From: Rhodospirillaceae bacterium
GTDB taxonomy: Bacteria > Pseudomonadota > Alphaproteobacteria > Rhodospirillales > 2-02-FULL-58-16
Direction of reading: 5' to 3'
Length of the DNA stretch: 6,444 bases
Assembly (NCBI GenBank): GCA_030623425.1
Contig: JAUXMA010000096.1
Coordinates: 1-6,444 of the forward strand
Shown: one piece after another, positions 1 through 5,393 of the stretch
Layout: every line of letters begins with the position of its first letter
Numbering within the stretch: position 1 is the first letter of the stretch
Program-made: the position numbers and the translations under genes
The notes under the pieces: model-generated
What the model was told of the DNA's origin: nothing
What the model saw: only the letters and a program-made list of their open reading frames with translations
Databases searched by the model: none

Positions 1-206
1 ATGAGCGAAGCCGTCACATCAACGCCTGTTACCATCATCACCGGTTTTCTCGGCAGCGGCAAAACGACCTTGCTGAACAGCCTGCCCGCCCATCCGGACA
101 TGGGGGAAACGGCGCTCCTGAATCCTTGTTAAACGCCGGACTTTTCGATGCCCGGACGAAAACCCCGCAAGTGCAAGATTGGCTCGGCGAGGAAGCTTTC
201 GCGGCC
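1..206 (+). pseudogene. CobW/COG0523-family GTPase remnant, internally deleted and frameshifted
   Basis: CobW-family proteins are P-loop GTPases that act as metal chaperones or deliver metal for cofactor synthesis. The ATG at position 1 opens a reading frame with the typical N-terminus TIITGFLGSGKTTLLN; Walker A (GFLGSGKT) is at residues 15-22. The frame stops at TAA 130-132 after 43 residues, just where the family normally continues into its INEFGE-like switch region. From about 126, in a different frame, comes LLNAGLFDARTKTPQVQDWL followed by GEEAF, which matches the segment near the C-terminus of CobW proteins. The roughly 250 residues normally in between, with Walker B, the CxCC metal motif and the NKxD base-recognition motif, are missing. 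So this is the start and end of one gene joined out of frame, and it cannot make a working GTPase. Family assignment of the N-terminus is firm; that of the C-terminal piece is good but rests on memory of the family. Confidence 0.8.
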
Positions 207-470
207 GACGCGCACATCCCGGATCCGGTGATTGCCCGCCTTGAAGGAGCCCAAAACCAGAAACTGGAAGGGCGCGATCTTTGTATCGAATCGATCCAGG
301 AGATCAGGGGAACCCCCGGGGTTTCCGGTGTCCACCTGATGGCCTGCCGGCAAGAGGAGTTCGTACCCGAATTCGTCATTGCCTCGGGGGTGCTGAAAAA
401 TCGCGCCATCGCGGATCAACGCAAGCGTATCCGCTTTCACTTTATTTTAAGGTTTCGGTCGATATTTTAA
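207..470 (+). pseudogene. MetF-like (methylenetetrahydrofolate reductase) C-terminal fragment
   Basis: MetF-type enzymes reduce 5,10-methylenetetrahydrofolate to 5-methyltetrahydrofolate for methionine synthesis, using a FAD-binding TIM barrel. Only the last part of that fold is visible here. From about 216 the frame reads IPDPVIARLEGAQ, then LCIESIQEIRGTPGVSGVHL, then MACRQEEFVPEF and SGVLKNR (to about 404). This pattern of a conserved P-D-x-V-I-x-R-L-E helix, G-V-x-G-V-H-x-M strand and S-G-V-L tail is what I know from the C-terminal end of MetF-like proteins. It continues in the same frame as the CobW C-terminal piece, so 126-470 is one chimeric reading frame of about 114 codons, but the N-terminal barrel and FAD-binding residues are absent. 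Past about 430 the frame runs into the 20-bp tandem repeat and stops at its second TAA (468-470), so the last residues are not native. Nonfunctional remnant; no start of its own. Confidence 0.7.
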
Positions 471-483
471 GGTTTCGGTCGAT
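444..483. repeat. Perfect 20-bp tandem duplication
   Basis: The unit ATTTTAAGGTTTCGGTCGAT occurs twice head to tail (444-463 and 464-483) with no mismatch. Each copy carries a TAA on the plus strand; the second ends the chimeric CobW/MetF frame. It sits at the boundary between gene debris and the pilin leader region, which fits a slippage or repair scar at a rearrangement point. I do not recognise it as a known element. Confidence 0.95.
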
Positions 484-511
484 ACGATGCAGCGGCTTTG
501 CGCCTTTGCCG

Positions 512-601
512 TCACTGTCGAAGGCCACTGATTCCCTTGCTTAAATAACCGGCGATCTTCGCCCTGGCATTGATCCAAGGAAAGATATCGGCGGAAGCCA
601 T
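512..601 (-). CDS. Possible 29-residue small ORF or truncated gene start
   Basis: On the minus strand an ATG (601-599) is preceded by GGTAGGA about five bases upstream, a fair ribosome-binding site, and opens 29 codons that begin MASADIFPWINARAKIAGYL and end in TGA at 514-512. The peptide is basic and mildly amphipathic with no recognisable domain. It could be a small protein, the N-terminal stub of a lost gene like the other debris at this end of the window, or chance. It is divergent from the pilin gene and its leader lies in the 164-bp space before the pilin start. Low certainty. Confidence 0.25.
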   Translation of the reverse strand: MASADIFPWINARAKIAGYLSKGISGLRQ

Positions 602-765
602 TTTGGTCCTACCCTTGACTTCCCGTTTTGGTTTTGTCACGCTATAGGGGTAATCGCCACACTGAATAGGTAACCTTATTAAGGGTCAGCTGTCTTTGGT
701 GTTCGGTAGTCGGTTCTTGGAGAGACATGCTCATTCCGACAGGCAGCAGATAGGAGTTCCAACCA

Positions 766-939
766 ATGCCGAAAAAAATTACCCGGTTTATGAAACCGCT
801 TTGGAAAAACGAAGACGGCGCCACGGCGATCGAATACGGGCTGATCGCTGCCCTAATCGCCGTGATTATTATCGCCGCCGTTACCTTGGTCGGCACAGAC
901 TTGGGTAACATGTTCAACCAGGTCGCCAACAACATCTAG
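766..939 (+). CDS. Flp/Fap-type pilin subunit (Tad pilus)
   Basis: This 57-residue prepilin would be the structural subunit of a Tad (tight adherence) pilus. It has a short basic leader (MPKKITRFMKPLWKNEDG), the processing site after G18, and the mature start ATAIEYGLIAALIAV. The Glu and Tyr at mature positions 5 and 6 (E23, Y24) are the family hallmark. Residues 19-43 form the hydrophobic helix that anchors the prepilin in the inner membrane and packs the fibre core; the tail GTDLGNMFNQVANNI is the usual short polar end. Length and layout are normal, so the gene looks intact. AGGAG at 752-756 stands nine bases before the ATG and supports this start. The prepilin peptidase that would cut it is encoded about 470 bp downstream on the same strand. 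I could not find a convincing promoter upstream. Confidence 0.95.
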   Translation: MPKKITRFMKPLWKNEDGATAIEYGLIAALIAVIIIAAVTLVGTDLGNMFNQVANNI

Positions 940-983
940 CCCGTTTTAATCATTAGGGGGTTTGCGGGGTCGAATTCGGCCGC

Positions 984-1010
984 GGGCCGTTTCATTATCG
1001 GGAACGGCCC
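984..1010. terminator. GC-rich hairpin after the pilin gene, possible terminator
   Basis: GGGCCGTT (984-991) and AACGGCCC (1003-1010) form a perfect 8-bp stem with an 11-base loop, 45 bp past the pilin stop. There is no clean T-tract after it (CTAGTTTCG follows), so it may act as an RNA stabiliser or weak terminator that lets the abundant pilin message end apart from the peptidase gene. Confidence 0.45.
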
Positions 1011-1075
1011 CTAGTTTCGTGCCAAGGTCCCTTGAGAGCCTTGTTGGCGTCCAATCGCGAAAGCCGGTGTTGGCG

Positions 1076-1123
1076 GCGTGATGGTACCTTCGCGGCGGGA
1101 ATATCCCGTAATACCCATCACGC
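1076..1123. repeat. Two-part inverted repeat (hairpin)
   Basis: GCGTGATGG (1076-1084) pairs perfectly with CCATCACGC (1115-1123). Inside it a second stem, CGGGA (1096-1100) with TCCCG (1104-1108), closes on an ATA loop. No T-tract follows. The role is unknown. Confidence 0.6.
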
Positions 1124-1181
1124 GCACCTTCGTGTGCCTATGTGCCTATGTAGCGGACCTGAATCCCGCACATGGCGACGC

Positions 1182-1201
1182 AAGGGAGCGCCGGCTCCTT
1201 T
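1182..1201. repeat. Short hairpin with G.U wobble
   Basis: AAGGGAGC (1182-1189) can pair with GCTCCTTT (1194-1201) through eight positions, one a G.U pair, over a four-base loop. It ends in TTT, so it could be a weak intrinsic terminator on the plus strand, but the T-run is too short to be sure. Confidence 0.4.
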
Positions 1202-1204
1202 CGC

Positions 1205-1260
1205 CTTAGGGTCTTATCGTTCTGGATCGAAACGATCAAGAACGTGAATAAGCCCCTAAG
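1205..1260. repeat. 56-nt near-continuous hairpin, possible structured RNA element
   Basis: CTTAGGGTCTTAT (1205-1217) pairs with ATAAGCCCCTAAG (1248-1260) with one mismatch (1212 against 1253). After a three-base bulge (1245-1247) CGTTCT (1218-1223) pairs with AGAACG (1239-1244). After one G-A mismatch GATCG (1225-1229) pairs with CGATC (1233-1237) over an AAA triloop. About 23 of 25 paired positions fit, so this is not chance. The ends differ from the two palindromes that follow it. It may be an RNA hairpin between pilin and peptidase genes or an end-to-end palindromic element. Confidence 0.75.
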
Positions 1261-1269
1261 TATATGAAT

Positions 1270-1320
1270 TAGAGGGCGATTCACGTTTCAAATTGGTTCA
1301 ATTTGAAACGATCCGCTCTA
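1270..1320. repeat. Long palindrome with TAGAG/CTCTA ends, alphaproteobacterial-type intergenic repeat
   Basis: A perfect 12-bp stem, CGTTTCAAATTG (1284-1295) with CAATTTGAAACG (1299-1310), has a three-base GTT loop. Beyond it the arms stay partly complementary out to TAGAG (1270-1274) and CTCTA (1316-1320); the left arm is four bases longer. Sequences of the form TAGAGCGGATTCACGTTTC... are, as I remember, dispersed intergenic palindromes in alphaproteobacteria; here the right arm seems to have lost a few bases. I could not check copy number. Confidence 0.75.
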
Positions 1321-1331
1321 CATCAATAAGT

Positions 1332-1395
1332 TAGAGTAAACTCTCCAGATTGATGGACCGCCTTTGGCGATTCCAATCAATCTGGATTTGCTCTA
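1332..1395. repeat. Second palindrome with TAGAG/CTCTA ends, just before the peptidase gene
   Basis: TCCAGATTGAT (1344-1354) pairs perfectly with ATCAATCTGGA (1376-1386) around a 21-base loop. The outer arms TAGAGTAAA (1332-1340) and TTTGCTCTA (1387-1395) match in eight of nine positions, separated from the inner stem by CTC on the left only. It shares terminal bases but not inner sequence with the palindrome at 1270-1320, 11 bp away. Its right end lies 15 bp before the GTG of the peptidase gene, so the weak Shine-Dalgarno AGGGCGG (1395-1401) abuts the element and could be partly controlled by the fold. Confidence 0.7.
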
Positions 1396-1410
1396 GGGCG
1401 GCAACAGCCA

Positions 1411-1956
1411 GTGGAAATCCTGCAAACCGTGCTCACCATCACTCAGGGGGCGGTTGTGGCATCGTTTCCCCTGCTTATGGCTTACGCGGTTGTCAGTGAT
1501 TTTCGCTATTTTCAAATCCCCAACTGGCCGTCGGTCATCGCCGTCATCGCCTTTCTTCCCGCCGCCCTCCTGGGGGGAGTAGATTTTCTCGCCGTCGCCG
1601 TCCATTACGGAACCGGTTTGGCCCTTTTCTCCGGCGGGGCGATTTTGTTCGCCCGCGGCCTCATCGGCGGCGGCGACGTTAAATTGCTGGCGGCGGCGGG
1701 CGTTTGGATCGGATGGGCGGACATTGCGCCTTATCTGCTCCTCGTCGCCTTGCTCGGCGGCGCGGTGGCGCTGATCGTCCTTTGCCTCAGGCGGCTTGCG
1801 GACAGGCTGCCGTCTCTCGCCAGGGCGCCATGGCTGCGGCAACATCTGGCCAAGGAGCAAGGCATTCCCTACGGCGTGGCGATCGGATTGGCGGCGATTT
1901 TCATGTTTTTCCGCTCCGCCGCGGTGCCGCGGCCGTGGACCGTCATGTTTTTCTGA
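1411..1956 (+). CDS. cpaA: Prepilin peptidase, CpaA/TadV type (A24 family)
   Basis: This inner-membrane aspartic peptidase would remove the leader of Flp prepilin on the cytoplasmic side. It has 181 residues, normal for the short CpaA/TadV form that lacks the N-terminal methylase domain of PilD. The two catalytic aspartates are visible: D30 in YAVVSDFRYFQIPNW after the first helix (about 8-28), and D89 in GLIGGGDVKLLAAAG, the classic GxGD motif. Further helices are near 42-56, 62-82, 106-126 and 154-168, and the late motif EQGIPYGVAIG is also conserved in the family. GTG at 1411 is chosen because it gives a full first helix; the next ATG (1477) would cut that helix away. The Shine-Dalgarno (AGGGCGG, 1395-1401) is weak. 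It looks intact. The usual cpaB and other tad genes do not follow. Confidence 0.93.
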   Translation: MEILQTVLTITQGAVVASFPLLMAYAVVSDFRYFQIPNWPSVIAVIAFLPAALLGGVDFLAVAVHYGTGLALFSGGAILFARGLIGGGDVKLLAAAGVWIGWADIAPYLLLVALLGGAVALIVLCLRRLADRLPSLARAPWLRQHLAKEQGIPYGVAIGLAAIFMFFRSAAVPRPWTVMFF

Positions 1957-2270
1957 CCGCCTCTTCGCGCCGGTAAGGGTTCGCCGCCGCCCCTTTCGGC
2001 TTGTAAAGGCGGCCCCTCGACGTTGTAAGCGGAATTATGGCCAATTCCCTCATGGCGACCACCCTTGATGAGCGGGAGCGCGACAAGGCTAACCCTTGGC
2101 CTTGCAATGCCGGCTTGCCCGGTTTCAGGGTTCATCCGTAACCTCCGCACTTCCACTTGCACCGCCGAGGAGCCATAAAGGCCATGATCGAAACCAAATC
2201 CGCCAACCGATAAATCTTTTCAATCGCCCAATAATTGACATTAAGTAATTGTCTTATCCAGTTGTGTTCA
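1957..2270. other. 314-bp stretch without a recognisable gene
   Basis: I see no product, tRNA or strong hairpin here. Two short frames are present and unconvincing: ATG 2052 (+, 29 codons, MATTLDERERDKANPW..., no ribosome-binding site) and a nine-codon frame from ATG 2184 with AGGAG at 2168-2172, beginning MIETKSANR. The second could be the stub of a lost gene start. AT content rises from about 2210 towards the next gene, as expected of a promoter region. A TTGACA at 2235-2240 looks like a -35 box, but no good -10 box lies at the right distance. Confidence 0.6.
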
Positions 2271-2996
2271 ATGATAAATCACCGACAGGAAAAGGTATCG
2301 CAGGAACAGGTCACGCTGACAATCGTCATCCCCGCGCTGAACGAAGAAGAAGATCTTGCCAATTCGGTTCAAGCGGCCATATCGGCGGCGGAATCGCTGC
2401 ATCTGGACTTCGAGGTCCTGATCATCGATGACGGCAGCACGGATGCGACGCCGCTGATCGCCGGCGAACTCGCCTCTCGCGATCGCCGTATCAAGGCCAT
2501 TTCCAATGGCCGGAATCTAGGCCTGGGCGGCTCCTACAAGATCGGCATCCATGAAGCGCGGGGGGAATATCTTTTCTGGGTGCCCGCCGATGACGCCCAT
2601 CCCGTCGCCGGACTCGTCCGCGTTCTCGAAAAGCTGGGCGAAACCGACATGGTGATCCCAGTGCCATGCAACGACGAAGTCAGGGCCGGGCCCCGCCGTT
2701 TCATCTCGAAATCGTTTACCTTCCTGATCAATCGATTGTTCAAGCTGGATCTGCCCTATTACAACGGACTGGTCCTGCACAGAACCGCTCTTCTCCGCGG
2801 CATCGACATCAAGACCAACAGCTTCGCCTTTCAGGCCGAAGCGATCGTCAAACTGTTGAGCCAAGGACAGGGCTACATGACAGTGCCCTACGAGTTAAAA
2901 TCCGAACAGAGGAAAACCGCTAAGCTGTTCGTTTTAAAGAATATATTCGCCGTCTGCTTGGCTCTTGCGCGGCTTTTCGCGGAACTCCGCCTATAG
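2271..2996 (+). CDS. GT2-family glycosyltransferase (polyprenyl-phosphate sugar transferase-like)
   Basis: This is a GT-A-fold inverting transferase of 241 residues. It would move a sugar from a nucleotide sugar to a lipid carrier or glycan in the cytoplasm, probably at the membrane face. The N-terminal nucleotide-binding strand is TIVIPALNEEEDL (17-29), followed by VLIIDDGSTDAT (49-60) with the aspartates that hold the nucleotide, and ISNGRNLGLGGSYKIGI (77-93), typical of DPM1-like enzymes. The metal-binding motif appears as PADDAHP (105-111). Later come YYNGLVLHR and SFAFQAEAIVKLL, which fit the acceptor part of dolichyl/undecaprenyl-phosphate mannosyltransferase-like proteins. There is no clear C-terminal membrane pair, so it is the short form; the last 25 residues are hydrophobic and basic. 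ATG 2271 has no good Shine-Dalgarno; TTG 2262 or TTG 2235 are possible longer starts. The substrate cannot be told from sequence. Its stop shares bases with that of the opposite gene. Confidence 0.88.
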   Translation: MINHRQEKVSQEQVTLTIVIPALNEEEDLANSVQAAISAAESLHLDFEVLIIDDGSTDATPLIAGELASRDRRIKAISNGRNLGLGGSYKIGIHEARGEYLFWVPADDAHPVAGLVRVLEKLGETDMVIPVPCNDEVRAGPRRFISKSFTFLINRLFKLDLPYYNGLVLHRTALLRGIDIKTNSFAFQAEAIVKLLSQGQGYMTVPYELKSEQRKTAKLFVLKNIFAVCLALARLFAELRL

Positions 2997-4259
2997 AGCC
3001 GGCGCGAAAATGGCGCTGTAGGCAAGGAGCAAGATCAACGAGGCCGGCAAAATCCGTTGCATGCGTTGGCTGGCCAATGCCGCGCCGCCGACCGCCGCTC
3101 CCGCCGCCAGGCCGGGCCATATGGGTAAATAATACCGGAAAACCGGGCCGCCCAGAATGCCCGTGTCCAAATGCATCCCATAGGCATAGGCAAGATGGAT
3201 GGGGATGACGAGCAAGACCGCCCCGATCGCCCCGGCGGCGAGGATGGAGATTGCTGTATCCTCTTCCCGCAAGGTTCCGGCGATGCCCTTCCAGGCGCCG
3301 GCGACGGACAGCACAAGCACCAGAACGAGCGTCGCCATTTGCAAGGCGTCGGCCGGCTGATTGGTCACCCACGAGGCGGCCAGGGCGTAAAAGAACCATC
3401 CCATGTAATCGACGAGGGCGATCATCCGCGGGGCATCCTCGTCAATATAGAAATGAGTGGTGTCATAGAGTGGCGATCCATACACGAGAAGGTTGTGGGC
3501 GTAGGGCAAGGCCCCGATGACCAGCGCCACGCCGAGGATGCTCCAGTAGACGGCCCCCGGTTTCTTTTCCGGCGCCCGGCGCATCAGGACGAAGACGTGG
3601 ACCAGCAAAACCCATGCCCCCAGCAACACCCCGGCGATCAGCTTCGCCCAGCAGCCAAGGGCGAAACCTAGCGCCATCGCCGCCGCCGCCGGCAAGCCGG
3701 CGCCGCGGCGGACCAACCCCGCCAATCCAACGAACACCAAGGCGCCGCCAAGCAGCGCCAGGTTGTCGTTGTTGATCTGCCCGCCAAGCCCGCCGATCAT
3801 CGGACAAAGCGCCACCACCGTCGCCAGGATCAAGTGCTGGCGCGGATCGCCGAGATAGGTTCCGCCGGCCCAAAAGATCGCCAGCAGGGCCAGGCTCGAC
3901 AAGACCACATTGGCGAAGCGGACCTTCAAATAAGCGGGTCTTTGCGTCTCGTCTTCTGGCAACAGAAGGCCGATCAGATGATAATAAAGGGAGGGATGGA
4001 CGAGATAATTTCCTTGGCCCCCCCATTCTTTGTAGTCGGGCGCGGCCAACAGCCCGAGGTCCTCGTATTTTGGGAAAAGCGCCGGTTTTTCCTTGAGATG
4101 ATAGGCCAGGGACAAATGCTGAATTTCGTCGGTGCTGTTGGGAAACACCCATTGAGTTGCCCTTTGCGAGCTCAGCGCCACGTGCGCCATCAAGAACGCT
4201 AAATAGATCGCCACGACCCATGGGCTTTGCTTGCGGCGGGCCAGGTCCCCTTCAATCAT
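2991..4259 (-). CDS. GT-C-fold membrane glycosyltransferase (ArnT/PMT-like)
   Basis: A 422-residue integral membrane protein with about ten or eleven hydrophobic segments, starting at 14-30 and ending at 403-420. The first long periplasmic loop carries [11 protein letters not shown] with D44, E45 and H48, the acidic pair expected at the active site of GT-C enzymes. The loop continues to [11 protein letters not shown], the usual H-P-x-L-Y-Y motif of the PMT/ArnT-like and related families. A further patch [14 protein letters not shown] (about 155-168) is also common in them. Such enzymes take a sugar from a polyprenyl-phosphate donor and place it on an acceptor outside the cytoplasmic membrane. 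It lacks the large soluble C-terminal domain of some relatives and is on the short side, but looks whole. The ATG overlaps the TGA of the upstream GtrB-like gene (ATGA, 4259-4256), so the two are translated together, fitting a donor-maker and donor-user pair. Acceptor unknown. Confidence 0.85.
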   Translation of the reverse strand: MIEGDLARRKQSPWVVAIYLAFLMAHVALSSQRATQWVFPNSTDEIQHLSLAYHLKEKPALFPKYEDLGLLAAPDYKEWGGQGNYLVHPSLYYHLIGLLLPEDETQRPAYLKVRFANVVLSSLALLAIFWAGGTYLGDPRQHLILATVVALCPMIGGLGGQINNDNLALLGGALVFVGLAGLVRRGAGLPAAAAMALGFALGCWAKLIAGVLLGAWVLLVHVFVLMRRAPEKKPGAVYWSILGVALVIGALPYAHNLLVYGSPLYDTTHFYIDEDAPRMIALVDYMGWFFYALAASWVTNQPADALQMATLVLVLVLSVAGAWKGIAGTLREEDTAISILAAGAIGAVLLVIPIHLAYAYGMHLDTGILGGPVFRYYLPIWPGLAAGAAVGGAALASQRMQRILPASLILLLAYSAIFAPAL

Positions 4260-5227
4260 TCTCCGTTTGGTCCCGGTCCAGCCCGTAAAGGCGGTTGACG
4301 ATATAAAGCGGACGGCGTTTCGCCTCGTCGTATACCCGGCCGAGATATTCCCCGATGATGCCCAGCGTGATCAGTTGAATGCCGCCTAAAAACAGCACCA
4401 CGACCATCAGCGAAGCGTAGCCGGGGACATCGACCCCGAAAACCAGGGTTGCGGACGATCAGGAAGGCGGCGTAGGAAAAAGCCAAAACGGACACCACAA
4501 AGCCGAAATAGCTCCACACCTTCAGCGGCATGGCGCTGAAACTGGCGATACCGTCGATGGCGAAATTCCAAAGACGCCAAAGGTTCCATTTCGAGACGCC
4601 GGCGGCGCGCGGCTTGCGCACGAAGGGCAGGCCGACCTGCCGGAAGCCGACCCAAGACGACAACCCCTTCATGAAGCGGTAGTGTTCCGGGAGCAAGCCC
4701 AGCGCTTCGACGACGCGGCGGTCCATAAGCCGGAAATCTCCGGTATCGATGGGAATCCTTTGTTCCGTCAGCAGGTTGAAGACCCGGTAGAACAAATGCG
4801 CCAGGGCTTTCCTCGACACCGCCTCCCCGAGCCGCTTGCTGCGCACGCCGTAAACGACATCATAGCCTTGGCGCCATTTGGCGATGAAATCGTCGATGAG
4901 CTCGGGCGGGTCCTGCAAATCGGCGTCGATGGAAACGACGACGTCTCCCCGGCAATGGTCGAGACCGGCGGTCAGGGCGTTTTCCTTGCCGAAATTGCGC
5001 GCCAGATCGACGATCTTCACGGCCGCGTCGCCGGCCCGCCGCGCCAGCAGCCTCTCCAGTGTCCCGTCGCCGCTGCCGTCATTGACGCAGACGATCTCGT
5101 GGCGGCATTGCAGTGTCGTCAGATAGGCCCCGATCTCCTCGAAGAAGGAGTCGATCACCTTCTCCTCGTTGTACATCGGCACGACGATGGAGATGAAGGA
5201 AAGCCGCCGGTCGGGATCGTCAACCAT
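4256..5227 (-). CDS. GtrB/DPM1-like GT2 polyprenyl-phosphate glycosyltransferase, frameshifted near the C-terminus
   Basis: The enzyme would transfer a sugar from a nucleotide donor to undecaprenyl phosphate on the inner face of the membrane. Motifs are complete: [13 protein letters not shown] (13-25), [10 protein letters not shown] (47-56), [16 protein letters not shown] (74-89), the DxD metal site in [13 protein letters not shown] (D101, D103), [17 protein letters not shown] (160-176) and [12 protein letters not shown] (184-195). A first membrane helix spans about 239-258. After R259 the reading frame turns into Arg/Pro/His-rich sequence without a second helix and stops at 4256 (323 residues). 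In the next frame the normal end is intact, including [28 protein letters not shown] and [13 protein letters not shown], ending at TGA 4254-4252. Removing one C from the CCC at 4448-4446 would restore a typical 324-residue protein. The catalytic domain is unharmed; the second membrane helix is lost unless the shift is a sequencing error. The ATG has no clear Shine-Dalgarno and lies eight bases from a repeat copy. Confidence 0.9.
   Translation of the reverse strand: MVDDPDRRLSFISIVVPMYNEEKVIDSFFEEIGAYLTTLQCRHEIVCVNDGSGDGTLERLLARRAGDAAVKIVDLARNFGKENALTAGLDHCRGDVVVSIDADLQDPPELIDDFIAKWRQGYDVVYGVRSKRLGEAVSRKALAHLFYRVFNLLTEQRIPIDTGDFRLMDRRVVEALGLLPEHYRFMKGLSSWVGFRQVGLPFVRKPRAAGVSKWNLWRLWNFAIDGIASFSAMPLKVWSYFGFVVSVLAFSYAAFLIVRNPGFRGRCPRLRFADGRGAVFRRHSTDHAGHHRGISRPGIRRGETPSALYRQPPLRAGPGPNGE
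4446..4448 (-). other. Probable one-base insertion site (frameshift)
   Basis: On the coding (minus) strand the sequence CGC AACCCTGGTTTTCGGG changes frame here. Reading CGC AAC CTG GTT TTC gives [12 protein letters not shown], the usual family sequence between the two C-terminal helices. One extra C in the run is the simplest explanation. Confidence 0.75.
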
Positions 5228-5234
5228 GAAAAAC

Positions 5235-5362
5235 CGGTGACAGCATACTAATTTTCATAGCCTTTGACAGAAATTCGGTGACGACAGAAATTCGGTGACA
5301 GCATACTAATTTTCTAAAGCCTGGCCAGTGCCAATCAAGCGGAAAGACGTAAATTAGTATGC
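5235..5362. repeat. REP-like repeat block in the divergent intergenic region
   Basis: A 22-bp sequence, CGGTGACAGCATACTAATTT plus TC, occurs identically at 5235-5256 and 5293-5314. In between, the 17-bp unit GACAGAAATTCGGTGAC is repeated head to tail (5266-5282 and 5283-5299), the second copy running into the second 22-bp repeat. An inverted copy of the core, AAATTAGTATGC (5351-5362), can pair with GCATACTAATTT (5301-5312), giving a 12-bp stem with a 38-base loop. The motif resembles the dispersed repeats I remember beside Y1/RAYT-type transposases in several proteobacteria, but no transposase gene is present. It lies between two divergent glycosyltransferase genes and so covers their leader regions. 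Confidence 0.85.
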
Positions 5363-5393
5363 GCTCTGCATATTTCAGGCATATTTTGGCTCC

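Larger units (their letters stand above)
940..1410. other. 470-bp pilin/peptidase spacer without a convincing gene, packed with inverted repeats
   Basis: The stretch between the pilin stop and the peptidase start holds no open frame with a ribosome-binding site and a recognisable product. It instead holds hairpins at 984-1010, 1076-1123, 1182-1201, 1205-1260, 1270-1320 and 1332-1395, the last five leaving little unpaired sequence. There is also a short 8-bp tandem repeat (TGTGCCTA at 1133-1140 and 1141-1148). Lower GC and short A/T runs appear from about 1255 to 1390. Confidence 0.8.

Noticed and set aside
615..648. TTGACT (615-620) and TATAGG (643-648) as a sigma-70 promoter for the pilin gene
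   Set aside because: The spacing is 22 bp, well beyond the usual 16-19, and no better -35/-10 pair was found, so it is not listed as a feature.
1032..1247. 71-codon plus-strand open frame in the pilin/peptidase spacer
   Set aside because: It is Arg/Ser/Cys-rich without a domain, lacks a ribosome-binding site and runs through several hairpins; most likely chance.
1393..1860. 155-codon minus-strand open frame
   Set aside because: It lies opposite the peptidase gene, whose frame has catalytic motifs and helices; the antisense product is a low-complexity Arg/Glu/Gly-rich shadow.
2235..2277. TTGACA (2235-2240) or TTGTCT (2249-2254) as a promoter for the plus-strand GT2
   Set aside because: The first has no -10 box at 16-19 bp; the second would place the -10 (TGATAA, 2272-2277) inside the coding start. 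Left unannotated.
3463..4221. 252-codon minus-strand frame inside the GT-C gene
   Set aside because: Same strand, other frame, Arg/Gly-rich product with no motifs; the overlapping frame has clear GT-C motifs and membrane helices.
4682..5251. 189-codon plus-strand frame opposite the GtrB-like gene
   Set aside because: The minus strand has all GT2 motifs; the plus frame is an Asp/Gln/Val-rich antisense reading and has no family features.
5235..5362. Possible CRISPR array from the regularly spaced repeats
   Set aside because: Only two copies of 22 bp, with the intervening sequence itself made of tandem repeats, an inverted core and no cas genes; a REP-like block fits better.
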